A DNA stretch of 64,000 nt from Nomia melanderi (Eukaryota; Arthropoda; Insecta; Hymenoptera; Halictidae): assembly GCF_051020985.1 (NCBI RefSeq), contig NW_027475148.1:744001-808000 (forward strand). Reading direction: 5' to 3'. The notes below the pieces were generated by a model, which saw only the letters and a program-made list of their open reading frames with translations, made no database searches and had not been told where the DNA came from. This document shows positions 46,432-59,206 of the stretch, piece after piece. The translations under genes and the position numbers were made by a program. Position 1 is the first letter of the stretch, and each line of letters starts with the position of its first letter.

Positions 46432-48881
46432 CACCCGAGAGATCACCAGATATATATTGGATTTTCCCCTCACCCTGAGTGTCCGGCCCCATGAGACGGT
46501 GGTTTTCTCGGCTCCTGGTGGTCCGAGGTCGTTCCCGCTGGCCAGATTCATGCGCCAGGGCCTCCTACAGACAATGCACTTTGGTTTATTGCGCTATCTG
46601 TAATAGCACCCGAGATATCACCAGATATATATTGGATTTTTCCCTGACCCTGAGTGCCCGGCCCCATGAGACGGTGGTTTTCTCGGCCCCTGGTGGTCCG
46701 AGGTCGTTCCCGCTGCACAGTTTCATGCGCCAGGGCCTCCTACAGACAATGCACTTTGATTTATTGCGCTATCTGTAATACCACCCGAGATAACACCAGA
46801 TATATATTGGATTTTTCCGTGACCCTGAGTGTTCGGCCCCATGAGACTGTGGTTTTCTCGGCCCCTGGTTGTCCGAGGTCGTTCCCGCTGCACAGATTCA
46901 TGCGCCAGGGCCTCCTGCAGATAATTCACTTTGTTTTATTGCGCTATCTGTAATAGCACCCGAGATATCACCAGATATATATTGGATATTCCCCCGACCC
47001 TGAGTGTCCGGCCCCATGAGACTGTGGTTTTCTCGGCCCCTGGTGGTCCGAGGTCGTTCCCGCTGCACAGATTAATGCGCTAGAGCCTCCTGCGGACAAT
47101 GGACTTTGATGTATTGGGCTATCTGTAATAACACCCGTGATATCACCAGATATATATTGGATTTTTCCCCGACCCTGAGTGTCCGGCCCCATAAGACGGT
47201 GGTTTTCTCGGCCCCTGGTGGTCCGACGTCGTTCCCGCTGCACAGATTCATGCGCCAGGGCCTCCTGCAGTTAATTCACTTTGGTTTATTGCGCTATCTG
47301 TAATAGCACCCGACATATCACCTGATATATATTGGATTTTTCCCTGACCCTGAGTGTCCGGCCCCATGAGAGGGTAGTTTTCTCGGCCCCTGGTGGTCCG
47401 AGGTCGTTCCCGCTGCACAGATTCATGCGCCAGGTCCTCCTGCAGATAATTCAGTTTGGTTTATTGCGCTATCTCTAATAGCACCCGAGATATCGCCAGA
47501 TATATATCGGACTTTTCCCTGACCCTGAGTGTCCGGCCCCATGAGACGGCGGTTGTCTCGGCCCCTGGTGGTCCGAGGTCGTTCCCGCTGCGCTGATTCA
47601 TGCGCCAGTTCCTCCTGCAGATAATTCACTTTGTTTTATTGCGCTATCTGTAATAGCACCCGAGATATCGCCAGATATATATCGGATTTTCCCCTCACCC
47701 TTAGTGTCCGGCCCCATGAGACGGTGGTTTTCTCGGCTGCTGGTGGTCCGAGGTCGTTCCCGCTGGCCAGATTCATGCGCCAGGGCCTCCTACAGACAAT
47801 GCACTTTGATTTATTGCGCTATCTCTAATAGCACCCGAGATATCACCAGATATATATTGGATTTTTCCCTGACCCTGAGTGTCCGGCCCCATGAGACGGT
47901 GGTTTTCTCGGCCCCCGGTGGTCCCAGGTCGATCCCGCTGCACAGATTCATGCGCCAGGGCCTCCTACAGACAATGCACTTTGTTTTATTGCGCTATCTG
48001 TAATAGCACAAGAGATATCACCAGATATATATTGGATTTTTCCCTGACCCTGAGTGTCCGGCCCCATGAGACGGTGGTTTTCTCGGCCCCTGGTGGTCCA
48101 AGGTCGTTCCCGCTGCACCAATTCATGCGCCACGGCTTCCTGCAGACAATGCACTTTGATTTATTGCGCTATCTCTAATAGCACCCGAAATATCAGCAGA
48201 TATATGCTGGATTTTTACATGGCCTTGGGTGACGGATTCCAAATATCTGTAATTCTCTCGGCCCCTGGCGGTCCGAGGTCGTTTCCGCTGCACAGAATCA
48301 TGCCCCAGGGCCTCCTGCAGATAATTCTGTTTGATTTATTGCGCTATCTCTAATAGCACCCGAGATAATACCAGATATATATTGGATTTTTCCCTGACCC
48401 TGACAGGCCGGCCCCATGAGACGGTGATTTTCTCGGCCCCTGGTGGTCCGAGGTCGATCCCTCTGCACAGATTCATGCGCCAGGGCCTCCTGCAGATAAT
48501 TCACTTTGATTTATTGCCCTACCTCTAATAGCACCCGAGATATCACCTGATATATATAGGATTTTTCTCTGACCCTGAGTGTCCGACTCCATGACACAGT
48601 GATCTACTCGGCCCCTGGTGGTCCGAGGTCGATCCCGCTGCACAGATTCATGCGCCAGGGCCTCCTGCAGATAATTCACTTTGATTTATTGCCCTACCTC
48701 TAATAGCACCCGAGATATCACCTGATATATATAGGATTTTTCTCTGACCCTGAGTGTCCGACTCCATGACACAGTGATCTACTCGGCCCCTGGTGGTCCG
48801 AGGTCGTTCCCGCTGCACAGATTCATGCGCCAGGGCCTCCTGCAGATAATTCACTTTGGCTTATTGCGCTATCTCTATTAG
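46432..48881. repeat. 2.5-kb duplication, copy 1 (14 monomers, 2,450 bp)
   Basis: Starts with CACCCGAGAGATCACC and contains the pair M1-M2 at 46,957-47,306 (with ACAATGGACTTTG) and a B-type monomer at 48,182-48,356. It matches 48,882 onward at an offset of 2,450 bp up to about 47,831, and 2,625 bp after that. Confidence 0.85.
48182..48356. repeat. B-type monomer, right-hand sublineage
   Basis: Begins CACCCGAAATATCAGC. Its tail is CAGATAATTCTGTTTG, unlike 45,732, which has the CAGACAATGCAC tail. Confidence 0.85.
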
Positions 48882-49406
48882 CACCCGAGAGATCACCAGA
48901 TATATATTGGATTTTCCCCTCACCCTGAGTGTCCGGCCCCATGAGACGGTGGTTTTCTCGGCTCCTGGTGGTCCGAGGTCGTTCCCGCTGGCCAGATTCA
49001 TGCGCCAGGGCCTCCTACAGACAATGCACTTTGGTTTATTGCGCTATCTGTAATAGCACCCGAGATATCACCAGATATATATTGGATTTTTCCCTGACCC
49101 TGAGTGCCCGGCCCCATGAGACGGTGGTTTTCTCGGCCCCTGGTGGTCCGAGGTCGTTCCCGCTGCACAGTTTCATGCGCCAGGGCCTCCTACAGACAAT
49201 GCACTTTGATTTATTGCGCTATCTGTAATACCACCCGAGATAACACCAGATATATATTGGATTTTTCCGTGACCCTGAGTGTTCGGCCCCATGAGACTGT
49301 GGTTTTCTCGGCCCCTGGTTGTCCGAGGTCGTTCCCGCTGCACAGATTCATGCGCCAGGGCCTCCTGCAGATAATTCACTTTGTTTTATTGCGCTATCTG
49401 TAATAG

Positions 49407-49756
49407 CACCCGAGATATCACCAGATATATATTGGATATTCCCCCGACCCTGAGTGTCCGGCCCCATGAGACTGTGGTTTTCTCGGCCCCTGGTGGTCCG
49501 AGGTCGTTCCCGCTGCACAGATTAATGCGCTAGAGCCTCCTGCGGACAATGCACTTTGATGTATTGGGCTATCTGTAATAACACCCGTGATATCACCAGA
49601 TATATATTGGATTTTTCCCCGACCCTGAGTGTCCGGCCCCATAAGACGGTGGTTTTCTCGGCCCCTGGTGGTCCGACGTCGTTCCCGCTGCACAGATTCA
49701 TGCGCCAGGGCCTCCTGCAGTTAATTCACTTTGGTTTATTGCGCTATCTGTAATAG
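49407..49756. repeat. Marker monomer pair M1-M2
   Basis: Right-hand form, with CCATAAGACGGTGG in M2 where the left pairs have CCATAAGACAGTGG. Confidence 0.85.
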
Positions 49757-50806
49757 CACCCGACATATCACCTGATATATATTGGATTTTTCCCTGACCC
49801 TGAGTGTCCGGCCCCATGAGAGGGTAGTTTTCTCGGCCCCTGGTGGTCCGAGGTCGTTCCCGCTGCACAGATTCATGCGCCAGGTCCTCCTGCAGATAAT
49901 TCACTTTGGTTTATTGCGCTATCTCTAATAGCACCCGAGATATCGCCAGATATATATCGGACTTTTCCCTGACCCTGAGTGTCCGGCCCCATGAGACGGC
50001 GGTTGTCTCGGCCCCTGGTGGTCCGAGGTCGTTCCCGCTGCGCTGATTCATGCGCCAGTTCCTCCTGCAGATAAATCACTTTGGTTTATTGCGTTATCTC
50101 TAATAGCACCCGAGATATCGCCAGATATATATCGGATTTTCCCCTCACCCTTAGTGTCCGGCCCCATGAGACGGTGGTTTTCTCGGCTGCTGGTGGTCCG
50201 AGGTCGTTCCCGCTGGCCAGATTCATGCGCCAGGGCCTCCTACAGACAATGCACTTTGATTTATTGCGCTATCTCTAATAGCACCCGAGATATCACCAGA
50301 TATATATTGGATTTTCCCTTGACCCTGAGTGTCCGGCTCCATGAGACGGAAGTTTTCTCGGCCCCTGGTGATCCGAGGTCGTTTCCGCTGCACAAATTCA
50401 TGCGCCAGGGCCTCCTGCAGATAATTCACTATGGTTTATTGCGCTATCTCTAATAGCACCCGAGATATCACCAGATATATATTGGATTTTTCCCTGACCC
50501 TGAGTGTCCGGCCCCATGAGACGGTGGTTTTCTCGGCCCCCGGTGGTCCCAGGTCGATCCCGCTGCACAGATTCATGCGCCAGGGCCTCCTACAGACAAT
50601 GCACTTTGTTTTATTGCGCTATCTGTAATAGCACAAGAGATATCACCAGATATATATTGGATTTTTCCCTGACCCTGAGTGTCCGGCCCCATGAGACGGT
50701 GGTTTTCTCGGCCCCTGGTGGTCCAAGGTCGTTCCCGCTGCACCAATTCATGCGCCACGGCTTCCTGCAGACAATGCACTTTGATTTATTGCGCTATCTC
50801 TAATAG

Positions 50807-50981
50807 CACCCGAAATATCAGCAGATATATGCTGGATTTTTACATGGCCTTGGGTGACGGATTCCAAATATCTGTAATTCTCTCGGCCCCTGGCGGTCCG
50901 AGGTCGTTTCCGCTGCACAGAATCATGCCCCAGGGCCTCCTGCAGATAATTCTGTTTGATTTATTGCGCTATCTCTAATAG
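50807..50981. repeat. B-type monomer, right-hand sublineage
   Basis: Same marks as 48,182 (CACCCGAAATATCAGC, AATTCTGTTTG), 2,625 bp later. Confidence 0.85.
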
Positions 50982-51506
50982 CACCCGAGATAATACCAGA
51001 TATATATTGGATTTTTCCCTGACCCTGACAGGCCGGCCCCATGAGACGGTGATTTTCTCGGCCCCTGGTGGTCCGAGGTCGATCCCTCTGCACAGATTCA
51101 TGCGCCAGGGCCTCCTGCAGATAATTCACTTTGATTTATTGCCCTACCTCTAATAGCACCCGAGATATCACCTGATATATATAGGATTTTTCTCTGACCC
51201 TGAGTGTCCGACTCCATGACACAGTGATCTACTCGGCCCCTGGTGGTCCGAGGTCGATCCCGCTGCACAGATTCATGCGCCAGGGTCTCCTGCAGATAAT
51301 TCACTTTGATTTATTGCCCTACCTCTAATAGCACCCGAGATATCACCTGATATATATAGGATTTTTCTCTGACCCTGAGTGTCCGACTCCATGACACAGT
51401 GATCTACTCGGCCCCTGGTGGTCCGAGGTCGTTCCCGCTGCACAGATTCATGCGCCAGTACCTCCTGCAGATAATTCACTTTGTTTTATTGCGCTATCTG
51501 TAATAG

Positions 51507-51856
51507 CACCCGAGATATCACCAGATATATATTGGATATTCCCCCGACCCTGAGTGTCCGGCCCCATGAGACTGTGGTTTTCTCGGCCCCTGGTGGTCCG
51601 AGGTCGTTCCCGCTGCAGAGATTAATGCGCTAGAGCCTCCTGCGGACAATGCACTTTGATGTATTGGGCTATCTGTAATAACACCCGTGATATCACCAGA
51701 TATATATTGGATTTTTCCCCGACCCTGAGTGTCCGGCCCCATAAGACGGCGGTTTTCTCGGCCCCTGGTGGTCCGACGTCGTTCCCGCTGCACAGATTCA
51801 TGCGCCAGGGCCTCCTGCAGTTAATTCACTTTGGTTTATTGCGCTATCTGTAATAG
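51507..51856. repeat. Marker monomer pair M1-M2
   Basis: M1 has CGCTGCAGAG before ATTAATG. M2 has CCATAAGACGGCGG. Its duplicate is at 56,932-57,281. Confidence 0.85.
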
Positions 51857-53956
51857 CACCCGAGATATCACCTGATATATATTGGATTTTTCACTGACCC
51901 TGAGTGTCCGGCCCCATGAGACGGTGGTTTTCTCGGCCCCTGGTGGTCCGAGGTCGTTCCCGCTGCGCTGATTCATGCGCCAGGTCCTCCTGCAGATAAT
52001 TCACTTTGGTTTATTGCGCTATCTCTAATAGCACCCGAGATATCGCCAGATATATATCGGATTTTCCCCTCACCCTGACTGTCCGGCCCCATGAGACGGT
52101 GGTTTTCTCGGCTGCTGGTGGTCCGAGGTCGTTCCCGCTGGCCAGATTCATGCGCCAGGGCCTCCGACAGACAATGCACTTTGACTTATTGCGCTATCTC
52201 TAATAGCACCCGAGATATCACCAGATATATATTGGATTTTCCCCTGACCCTGAGTGTCCGGCTCCATGAGACGGAAGTTTTCTCGGCCCCTGGTGATCCG
52301 AGGTCGTTTCCGCTGCACAGATTCATGCGCCAGGGCCTCCTGCAGATAATTCACTATGGTTTATTGCGCTATCTCTAATAGCACCCGAGATATCACCAGA
52401 TATGTATTGGATTTTTCCCTGACACTGAGTGTCCGACACCATGACACAGTGATCTTCTCGGCCCCTGGTGGTCCGAGGTCGATCCCGCTGCGCTGATTCA
52501 TGCGCCAGGTCCTCCTGCAGATAATTCACTTTGGTTTATTGCGCTATCTCTAATAGCACCCGAGATATCGCCAGATATATATCGGACTTTTCCCTGACCC
52601 TGAGTGTCCGGCCCCATGAGACGGCGGTTGTCTCGGCCCCTGGTGGTCCGAGGTCGTTCCCGCTGCGCTGATTCATGCGCCAGGTCCTCCTGCAGATAAT
52701 TCACTTTGGTTTATTGCGCTATCTCTAATAGCACCCGAGATATCACCAGATATATAATGGATTTTTCCCTGACCCTGACAGTTCGGCCCCATGAGACGGT
52801 GGTTTTGACGGCCCCTGGAGGTCCGAGGTCGTTCCCGCTGCACAGATTCATGCGCCAGGGCCTCCTGCAGACAATGCACTTTGGTTTATTGCGCTATCTC
52901 TAATAGCACCCGAGATATCACCAGATATATAATGGATTTTTCCCTGACCTTGACAGTTCGGCCCCATGTGTCGGTGGTTTTCTCGGCCCCTGGTGGTCCG
53001 AGGTCGTAACAGCTGCACAGGTTCATGCGCCACGGCCTCCTACAGACAATGCACTTTGATTTGTTGCGCTATCTCTAATAGCACCCGAGATACCACCAGA
53101 TATATATTGGATTTTTCCCTGACCCTGAGTGTCCGGCCCCATGAGACGGTGGTTTTCTCGGCCCCTGGTGGTCCGAGGTCGTTCCCGCTGCACAGATTCT
53201 TGCGCCAGGGCCTCCTGCAGATAATTCACTTTGGTTTATTGCGCTATCTGTAATAGCACCCGAGATATCACCAGTTATATATTGGATATTCCCCTGACCC
53301 TGAGTGTCCGGCCCCAAGAGACTGTGGTTTTCTCGGCCCCTGGTGGTCCGAGGTCGATCCCGCTGCACAGATTCATGCGCCAGGGCCTCCTGCAGACAAT
53401 GCACTTTGGTTTATTGCGCTATCTCTAATAGCACCCGAGATATCACCAGATATATATTGGATTTTTCCCTGACCCTGACAGTCCGGCCCCATGAGACGGT
53501 GATTTTCTCGGCCCCTGGTGGTCCGAGGTCGATCCCGCTGCACAGATTCATGCGCCAGGGCCTCCCACAGACAATGCACTTTGGTTTATTGCGCTATCTC
53601 TAATAGCACCCGAGAGATCACCAGATATATATTGGATTTTCCCCTCACCCTGAGTGTCCGGCCCCATGAGACGGTGGTTTTCTCGGCTCCTGGTGGTCCG
53701 AGGTCGTTCCCGCTGGCCAGATTCACGCGCCAGGGCCTCCTACAGACAATGCACTTTGATTTATTGCGCTATCTCTAATAGCACCCGAGATATCACCAGA
53801 TATATATTGGATTTTCCCCTGACCCTGAGTGTCCGGTCCCATGAGACGGTAGTTTTCTCGGCCCCTGGTGATCTCAGGTCGTTTCCGCTGCACAGATTCA
53901 TGCGCCAGGGCCTCCAGCAGATAATTCACTTTGGTTTATTGCGCTATCTCTAATAG

Positions 53957-54131
53957 CACCCGAGATAATACCAGATATATATAGGATTTTTCTCTGACCC
54001 TGAGTGTCCGACTCCATGACACAGTGATCTACTCGGCCCCTGGTGGTCCGAGGTCGATCCCGCTGCACAGATTCATGCGCCAGGGCCTCCTGCAGATAAT
54101 TCACTTTGATTTATTGCCCTACCTCTAATAG
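53957..54131. repeat. Hybrid monomer at the 5,425-bp junction
   Basis: The first 19 nt or so (CGAGATAATACC) match monomers such as 48,357. From about 53,976 onward (TATATATAGGATTTTTCTCT, CCATGACACAGTGATCTACT) it matches 48,532. This is the recombination point between duplicate units. Confidence 0.8.
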
Positions 54132-54831
54132 CACCCGAGATATCACCTGATATATATAGGATTTTTCTCTGACCCTGAGTGTCCGACTCCATGACACAGT
54201 GATCTACTCGGCCCCTGGTGGTCCGAGGTCGTTCCCGCTGCACAGATTCATGCGCCAGGGCCTCCTGCAGATAATTCACTTTGGCTTATTGCGCTATCTC
54301 TATTAGCACCCGAGAGATCACCAGATATATATTGGATTTTCCCCTCACCCTGAGTGTCCGGCCCCATGAGACGGTGGTTTTCTCGGCTCCTGGTGGTCCG
54401 AGGTCGTTCCCGCTGGCCAGATTCATGCGCCAGGGCCTCCTACAGACAATGCACTTTGGTTTATTGCGCTATCTGTAATAGCACCCGAGATATCACCAGA
54501 TATATATTGGATTTTTCCCTGACCCTGAGTGCCCGGCCCCATGAGACGGTGGTTTTCTCGGCCCCTGGTGGTCCGAGGTCGTTCCCGCTGCACAGTTTCA
54601 TGCGCCAGGGCCTCCTACAGACAATGCACTTTGATTTATTGCGCTATCTGTAATACCACCCGAGATAACACCAGATATATATTGGATTTTTCCGTGACCC
54701 TGAGTGTTCGGCCCCATGAGACTGTGGTTTTCTCGGCCCCTGGTTGTCCGAGGTCGTTCCCGCTGCACAGATTCATGCGCCAGGGCCTCCTGCAGATAAT
54801 TCACTTTGTTTTATTGCGCTATCTGTAATAG

Positions 54832-55181
54832 CACCCGAGATATCACCAGATATATATTGGATATTCCCCCGACCCTGAGTGTCCGGCCCCATGAGACTGT
54901 GGTTTTCTCGGCCCCTGGTGGTCCGAGGTCGTTCCCGCTGCACAGATTAATGCGCTAGAGCCTCCTGCGGACAATGCACTTTGATGTATTGGGCTATCTG
55001 TAATAACACCCGTGATATCACCAGATATATATTGGATTTTTCCCCGACCCTGAGTGTCCGGCCCCATAAGACGGTGGTTTTCTCGGCCCCTGGTGGTCCG
55101 ACGTCGTTCCCGCTGCACAGATTCATGCGCCAGGGCCTCCTGCAGTTAATTCACTTTGGTTTATTGCGCTATCTGTAATAG
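54832..55181. repeat. Marker monomer pair M1-M2
   Basis: Duplicate of 49,407-49,756 at the 5,425-bp offset. Confidence 0.85.
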
Positions 55182-56231
55182 CACCCGACATATCACCTGA
55201 TATATATTGGATTTTTCCCTGACCCTGAGTGTCCGGCCCCATGAGAGGGTAGTTTTCTCGGCCCCTGGTGGTCCGAGGTCGTTCCCGCTGCACAGATTCA
55301 TGCGCCAGGTCCTCCTGCAGATAATTCACTTTGGTTTATTGCGCTATCTCTAATAGCACCCGAGATATCGCCAGATATATATCGGACTTTTCCCTGACCC
55401 TGAGTGTCCGGCCCCATGAGACGGCGGTTGTCTCGGCCCCTGGTGGTCCGAGGTCGTTCCCGCTGCGCTGATTCATGCGCCAGTTCCTCCTGCAGATAAA
55501 TCACTTTGGTTTATTGCGTTATCTCTAATAGCACCCGAGATATCGCCAGATATATATCGGATTTTCCCCTCACCCTTAGTGTCCGGCCCCATGAGACGGT
55601 GGTTTTCTCGGCTGCTGGTGGTCCGAGGTCGTTCCCGCTGGCCAGATTCATGCGCCAGGGCCTCCTACAGACAATGCACTTTGATTTATTGCGCTATCTC
55701 TAATAGCACCCGAGATATCACCAGATATATATTGGATTTTCCCTTGACCCTGAGTGTCCGGCTCCATGAGACGGAAGTTTTCTCGGCCCCTGGTGATCCG
55801 AGGTCGTTTCCGCTGCACAAATTCATGCGCCAGGGCCTCCTGCAGATAATTCACTATGGTTTATTGCGCTATCTCTAATAGCACCCGAGATATCACCAGA
55901 TATATATTGGATTTTTCCCTGACCCTGAGTGTCCGGCCCCATGAGACGGTGGTTTTCTCGGCCCCCGGTGGTCCCAGGTCGATCCCGCTGCACAGATTCA
56001 TGCGCCAGGGCCTCCTACAGACAATGCACTTTGTTTTATTGCGCTATCTGTAATAGCACAAGAGATATCACCAGATATATATTGGATTTTTCCCTGACCC
56101 TGAGTGTCCGGCCCCATGAGACGGTGGTTTTCTCGGCCCCTGGTGGTCCAAGGTCGTTCCCGCTGCACCAATTCATGCGCCACGGCTTCCTGCAGACAAT
56201 GCACTTTGATTTATTGCGCTATCTCTAATAG

Positions 56232-56406
56232 CACCCGAAATATCAGCAGATATATGCTGGATTTTTACATGGCCTTGGGTGACGGATTCCAAATATCTGT
56301 AATTCTCTCGGCCCCTGGCGGTCCGAGGTCGTTTCCGCTGCACAGAATCATGCCCCAGGGCCTCCTGCAGATAATTCTGTTTGATTTATTGCGCTATCTC
56401 TAATAG
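56232..56406. repeat. B-type monomer, right-hand sublineage
   Basis: Duplicate of 50,807-50,981 at the 5,425-bp offset. Confidence 0.85.
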
Positions 56407-56931
56407 CACCCGAGATAATACCAGATATATATTGGATTTTTCCCTGACCCTGACAGGCCGGCCCCATGAGACGGTGATTTTCTCGGCCCCTGGTGGTCCG
56501 AGGTCGATCCCTCTGCACAGATTCATGCGCCAGGGCCTCCTGCAGATAATTCACTTTGATTTATTGCCCTACCTCTAATAGCACCCGAGATATCACCTGA
56601 TATATATAGGATTTTTCTCTGACCCTGAGTGTCCGACTCCATGACACAGTGATCTACTCGGCCCCTGGTGGTGCGAGGTCGATCCCGCTGCACAGATTCA
56701 TGCGCCAGGGTCTCCTGCAGATAATTCACTTTGATTTATTGCCCTACCTCTAATAGCACCCGAGATATCACCTGATATATATAGGATTTTTCTCTGACCC
56801 TGAGTGTCCGACTCCATGACACAGTGATCTACTCGGCCCCTGGTGGTCCGAGGTCGTTCCCGCTGCACAGATTCATGCGCCAGTACCTCCTGCAGATAAT
56901 TCACTTTGTTTTATTGCGCTATCTGTAATAG

Positions 56932-57281
56932 CACCCGAGATATCACCAGATATATATTGGATATTCCCCCGACCCTGAGTGTCCGGCCCCATGAGACTGT
57001 GGTTTTCTCGGCCCCTGGTGGTCCGAGGTCGTTCCCGCTGCAGAGATTAATGCGCTAGAGCCTCCTGCGGACAATGCACTTTGATGTATTGGGCTATCTG
57101 TAATAACACCCGTGATATCACCAGATATATATTGGATTTTTCCCCGACCCTGAGTGTCCGGCCCCATAAGACGGCGGTTTTCTCGGCCCCTGGTGGTCCG
57201 ACGTCGTTCCCGCTGCACAGATTCATGCGCCAGGGCGTCCTGCAGTTAATTCACTTTGGTTTATTGCGCTATCTGTAATAG
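56932..57281. repeat. Marker monomer pair M1-M2
   Basis: Duplicate of 51,507-51,856. M2 has CAGGGCGTCC where the partner has CAGGGCCTCC. Confidence 0.85.
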
Positions 57282-59206
57282 CACCCGAGATATCACCTGA
57301 TATATATTGGATTTTTCACTGACCCTGAGTGTCCGGCCCCATGAGACGGTGGTTTTCTCGGCCCCTGGTGGTCCGAGGTCGTTCCCGCTGCGCTGATTCA
57401 TGCGCCAGGTCCTCCTGCAGATAATTCACTTTGGTTTATTGCGCTATCTCTAATAGCACCCGAGATATCGCCAGATATATATCGGATTTTCCCCTCACCC
57501 TGACTGTCCGGCCCCATGAGACGGTGGTTTTCTCGGCTGCTGGTGGTCCGAGGTCGTTCCCGCTGGCCAGATTCATGCGCCAGGGCCTCCGACAGACAAT
57601 GCACTTTGATTTATTGCGCTATCTCTAATAGCACCCGAGATATCACCAGATATATATTGGATTTTCCCCTGACCCTGAGTGTCCGGCTCCATGAGACGGA
57701 AGTTTTCTCGGCCCCTGGTGATCCGAGGTCGTTTCCGCTGCACAGATTCATGCGCCAGGGCCTCCTGCAGATAATTCACTATGGTTTATTGCGCTATCTC
57801 TAATAGCACCCGAGATATCACCAGATATGTATTGGATTTTTCCCTGACACTGAGTGTCCGACACCATGACACAGTGATCTTCTCGGCCCCTGGTGGTCCG
57901 AGGTCGATCCCGCTGCGCTGATTCATGCGCCAGGTCCTCCTGCAGATAATTCACTTTGGTTTATTGCGCTATCTCTAATAGCACCCGAGATATCGCCAGA
58001 TATATATCGGACTTTTCCCTGACCCTGAGTGTCCGGCCCCATGAGACGGCGGTTGTCTCGGCCCCTGGTGGTCCGAGGTCGTTCCCGCTGCGCTGATTCA
58101 TGCGCCAGGTCCTCCTGCAGATAATTCACTTTGGTTTATTGCGCTATCTCTAATAGCACCCGAGATATCACCAGATATATAATGGATTTTTCCCTGACCC
58201 TGACAGTTCGGCCCCATGAGACGGTGGTTTTGACGGCCCCTGGAGGTCCGAGGTCGTTCCCGCTGCACAGATTCATGCGCCAGGGCCTCCTGCAGACAAT
58301 GCACTTTGGTTTATTGCGCTATCTCTAATAGCACCCGAGATATCACCAGATATATAATGGATTTTTCCCTGACCTTGACAGTTCGGCCCCATGTGTCGGT
58401 GGTTTTCTCGGCCCCTGGTGGTCCGAGGTCGTAACAGCTGCACAGGTTCATGCGCCACGGCCTCCTACAGACAATGCACTTTGATTTGTTGCGCTATCTC
58501 TAATAGCACCCGAGATACCACCAGATATATATTGGATTTTTCCCTGACCCTGAGTGTCCGGCCCCATGAGACGGTGGTTTTCTCGGCCCCTGGTGGTCCG
58601 AGGTCGTTCCCGCTGCACAGATTCTTGCGCCAGGGCCTCCTGCAGATAATTCACTTTGGTTTATTGCGCTATCTGTAATAGCACCCGAGATATCACCAGT
58701 TATATATTGGATATTCCCCTGACCCTGAGTGTCCGGCCCCAAGAGACTGTGGTTTTCTCGGCCCCTGGTGGTCCGAGGTCGATCCCGCTGCACAGATTCA
58801 TGCGCCAGGGCCTCCTGCAGACAATGCACTTTGGTTTATTGCGCTATCTCTAATAGCACCCGAGATATCACCAGATATATATTGGATTTTTCCCTGACCC
58901 TGACAGTCCGGCCCCATGAGACGGTGATTTTCTCGGCCCCTGGTGGTCCGAGGTCGATCCCGCTGCACAGATTCATGCGCCAGGGCCTCCCACAGACAAT
59001 GCACTTTGGTTTATTGCGCTATCTCTAATAGCACCCGAGAGATCACCAGATATATATTGGATTTTCCCCTCACCCTGAGTGTCCGGCCCCATGAGACGGT
59101 GGTTTTCTCGGCTCCTGGTGGTCCGAGGTCGTTCCCGCTGGCCAGATTCACGCGCCAGGGCCTCCTACAGACAATGCACTTTGATTTATTGCGCTATCTC
59201 TAATAG

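Larger units (their letters stand above)
48882..51506. repeat. 2.5-kb duplication, copy 2 (15 monomers, 2,625 bp)
   Basis: Has one extra monomer (50,282-50,456, GACGGAAGTTTTCTCGG type) relative to copy 1. It contains M1-M2 at 49,407-49,756 and a B-type at 50,807-50,981. Substitutions against copy 1 are more frequent than between the 5,425-bp copies, so this duplication is older. Confidence 0.85.
48532..53956. repeat. 5,425-bp tandem duplication, copy 1 (31 monomers)
   Basis: Every monomer recurs 5,425 bp later, exactly 31 x 175. I noticed three substitutions by eye: near 51,248 against 56,673 (C/G), near 51,812 against 57,237 (C/G) and near 52,184 against 57,609 (C/T). Identity is therefore very high, though I did not align every base. 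Confidence 0.9.
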
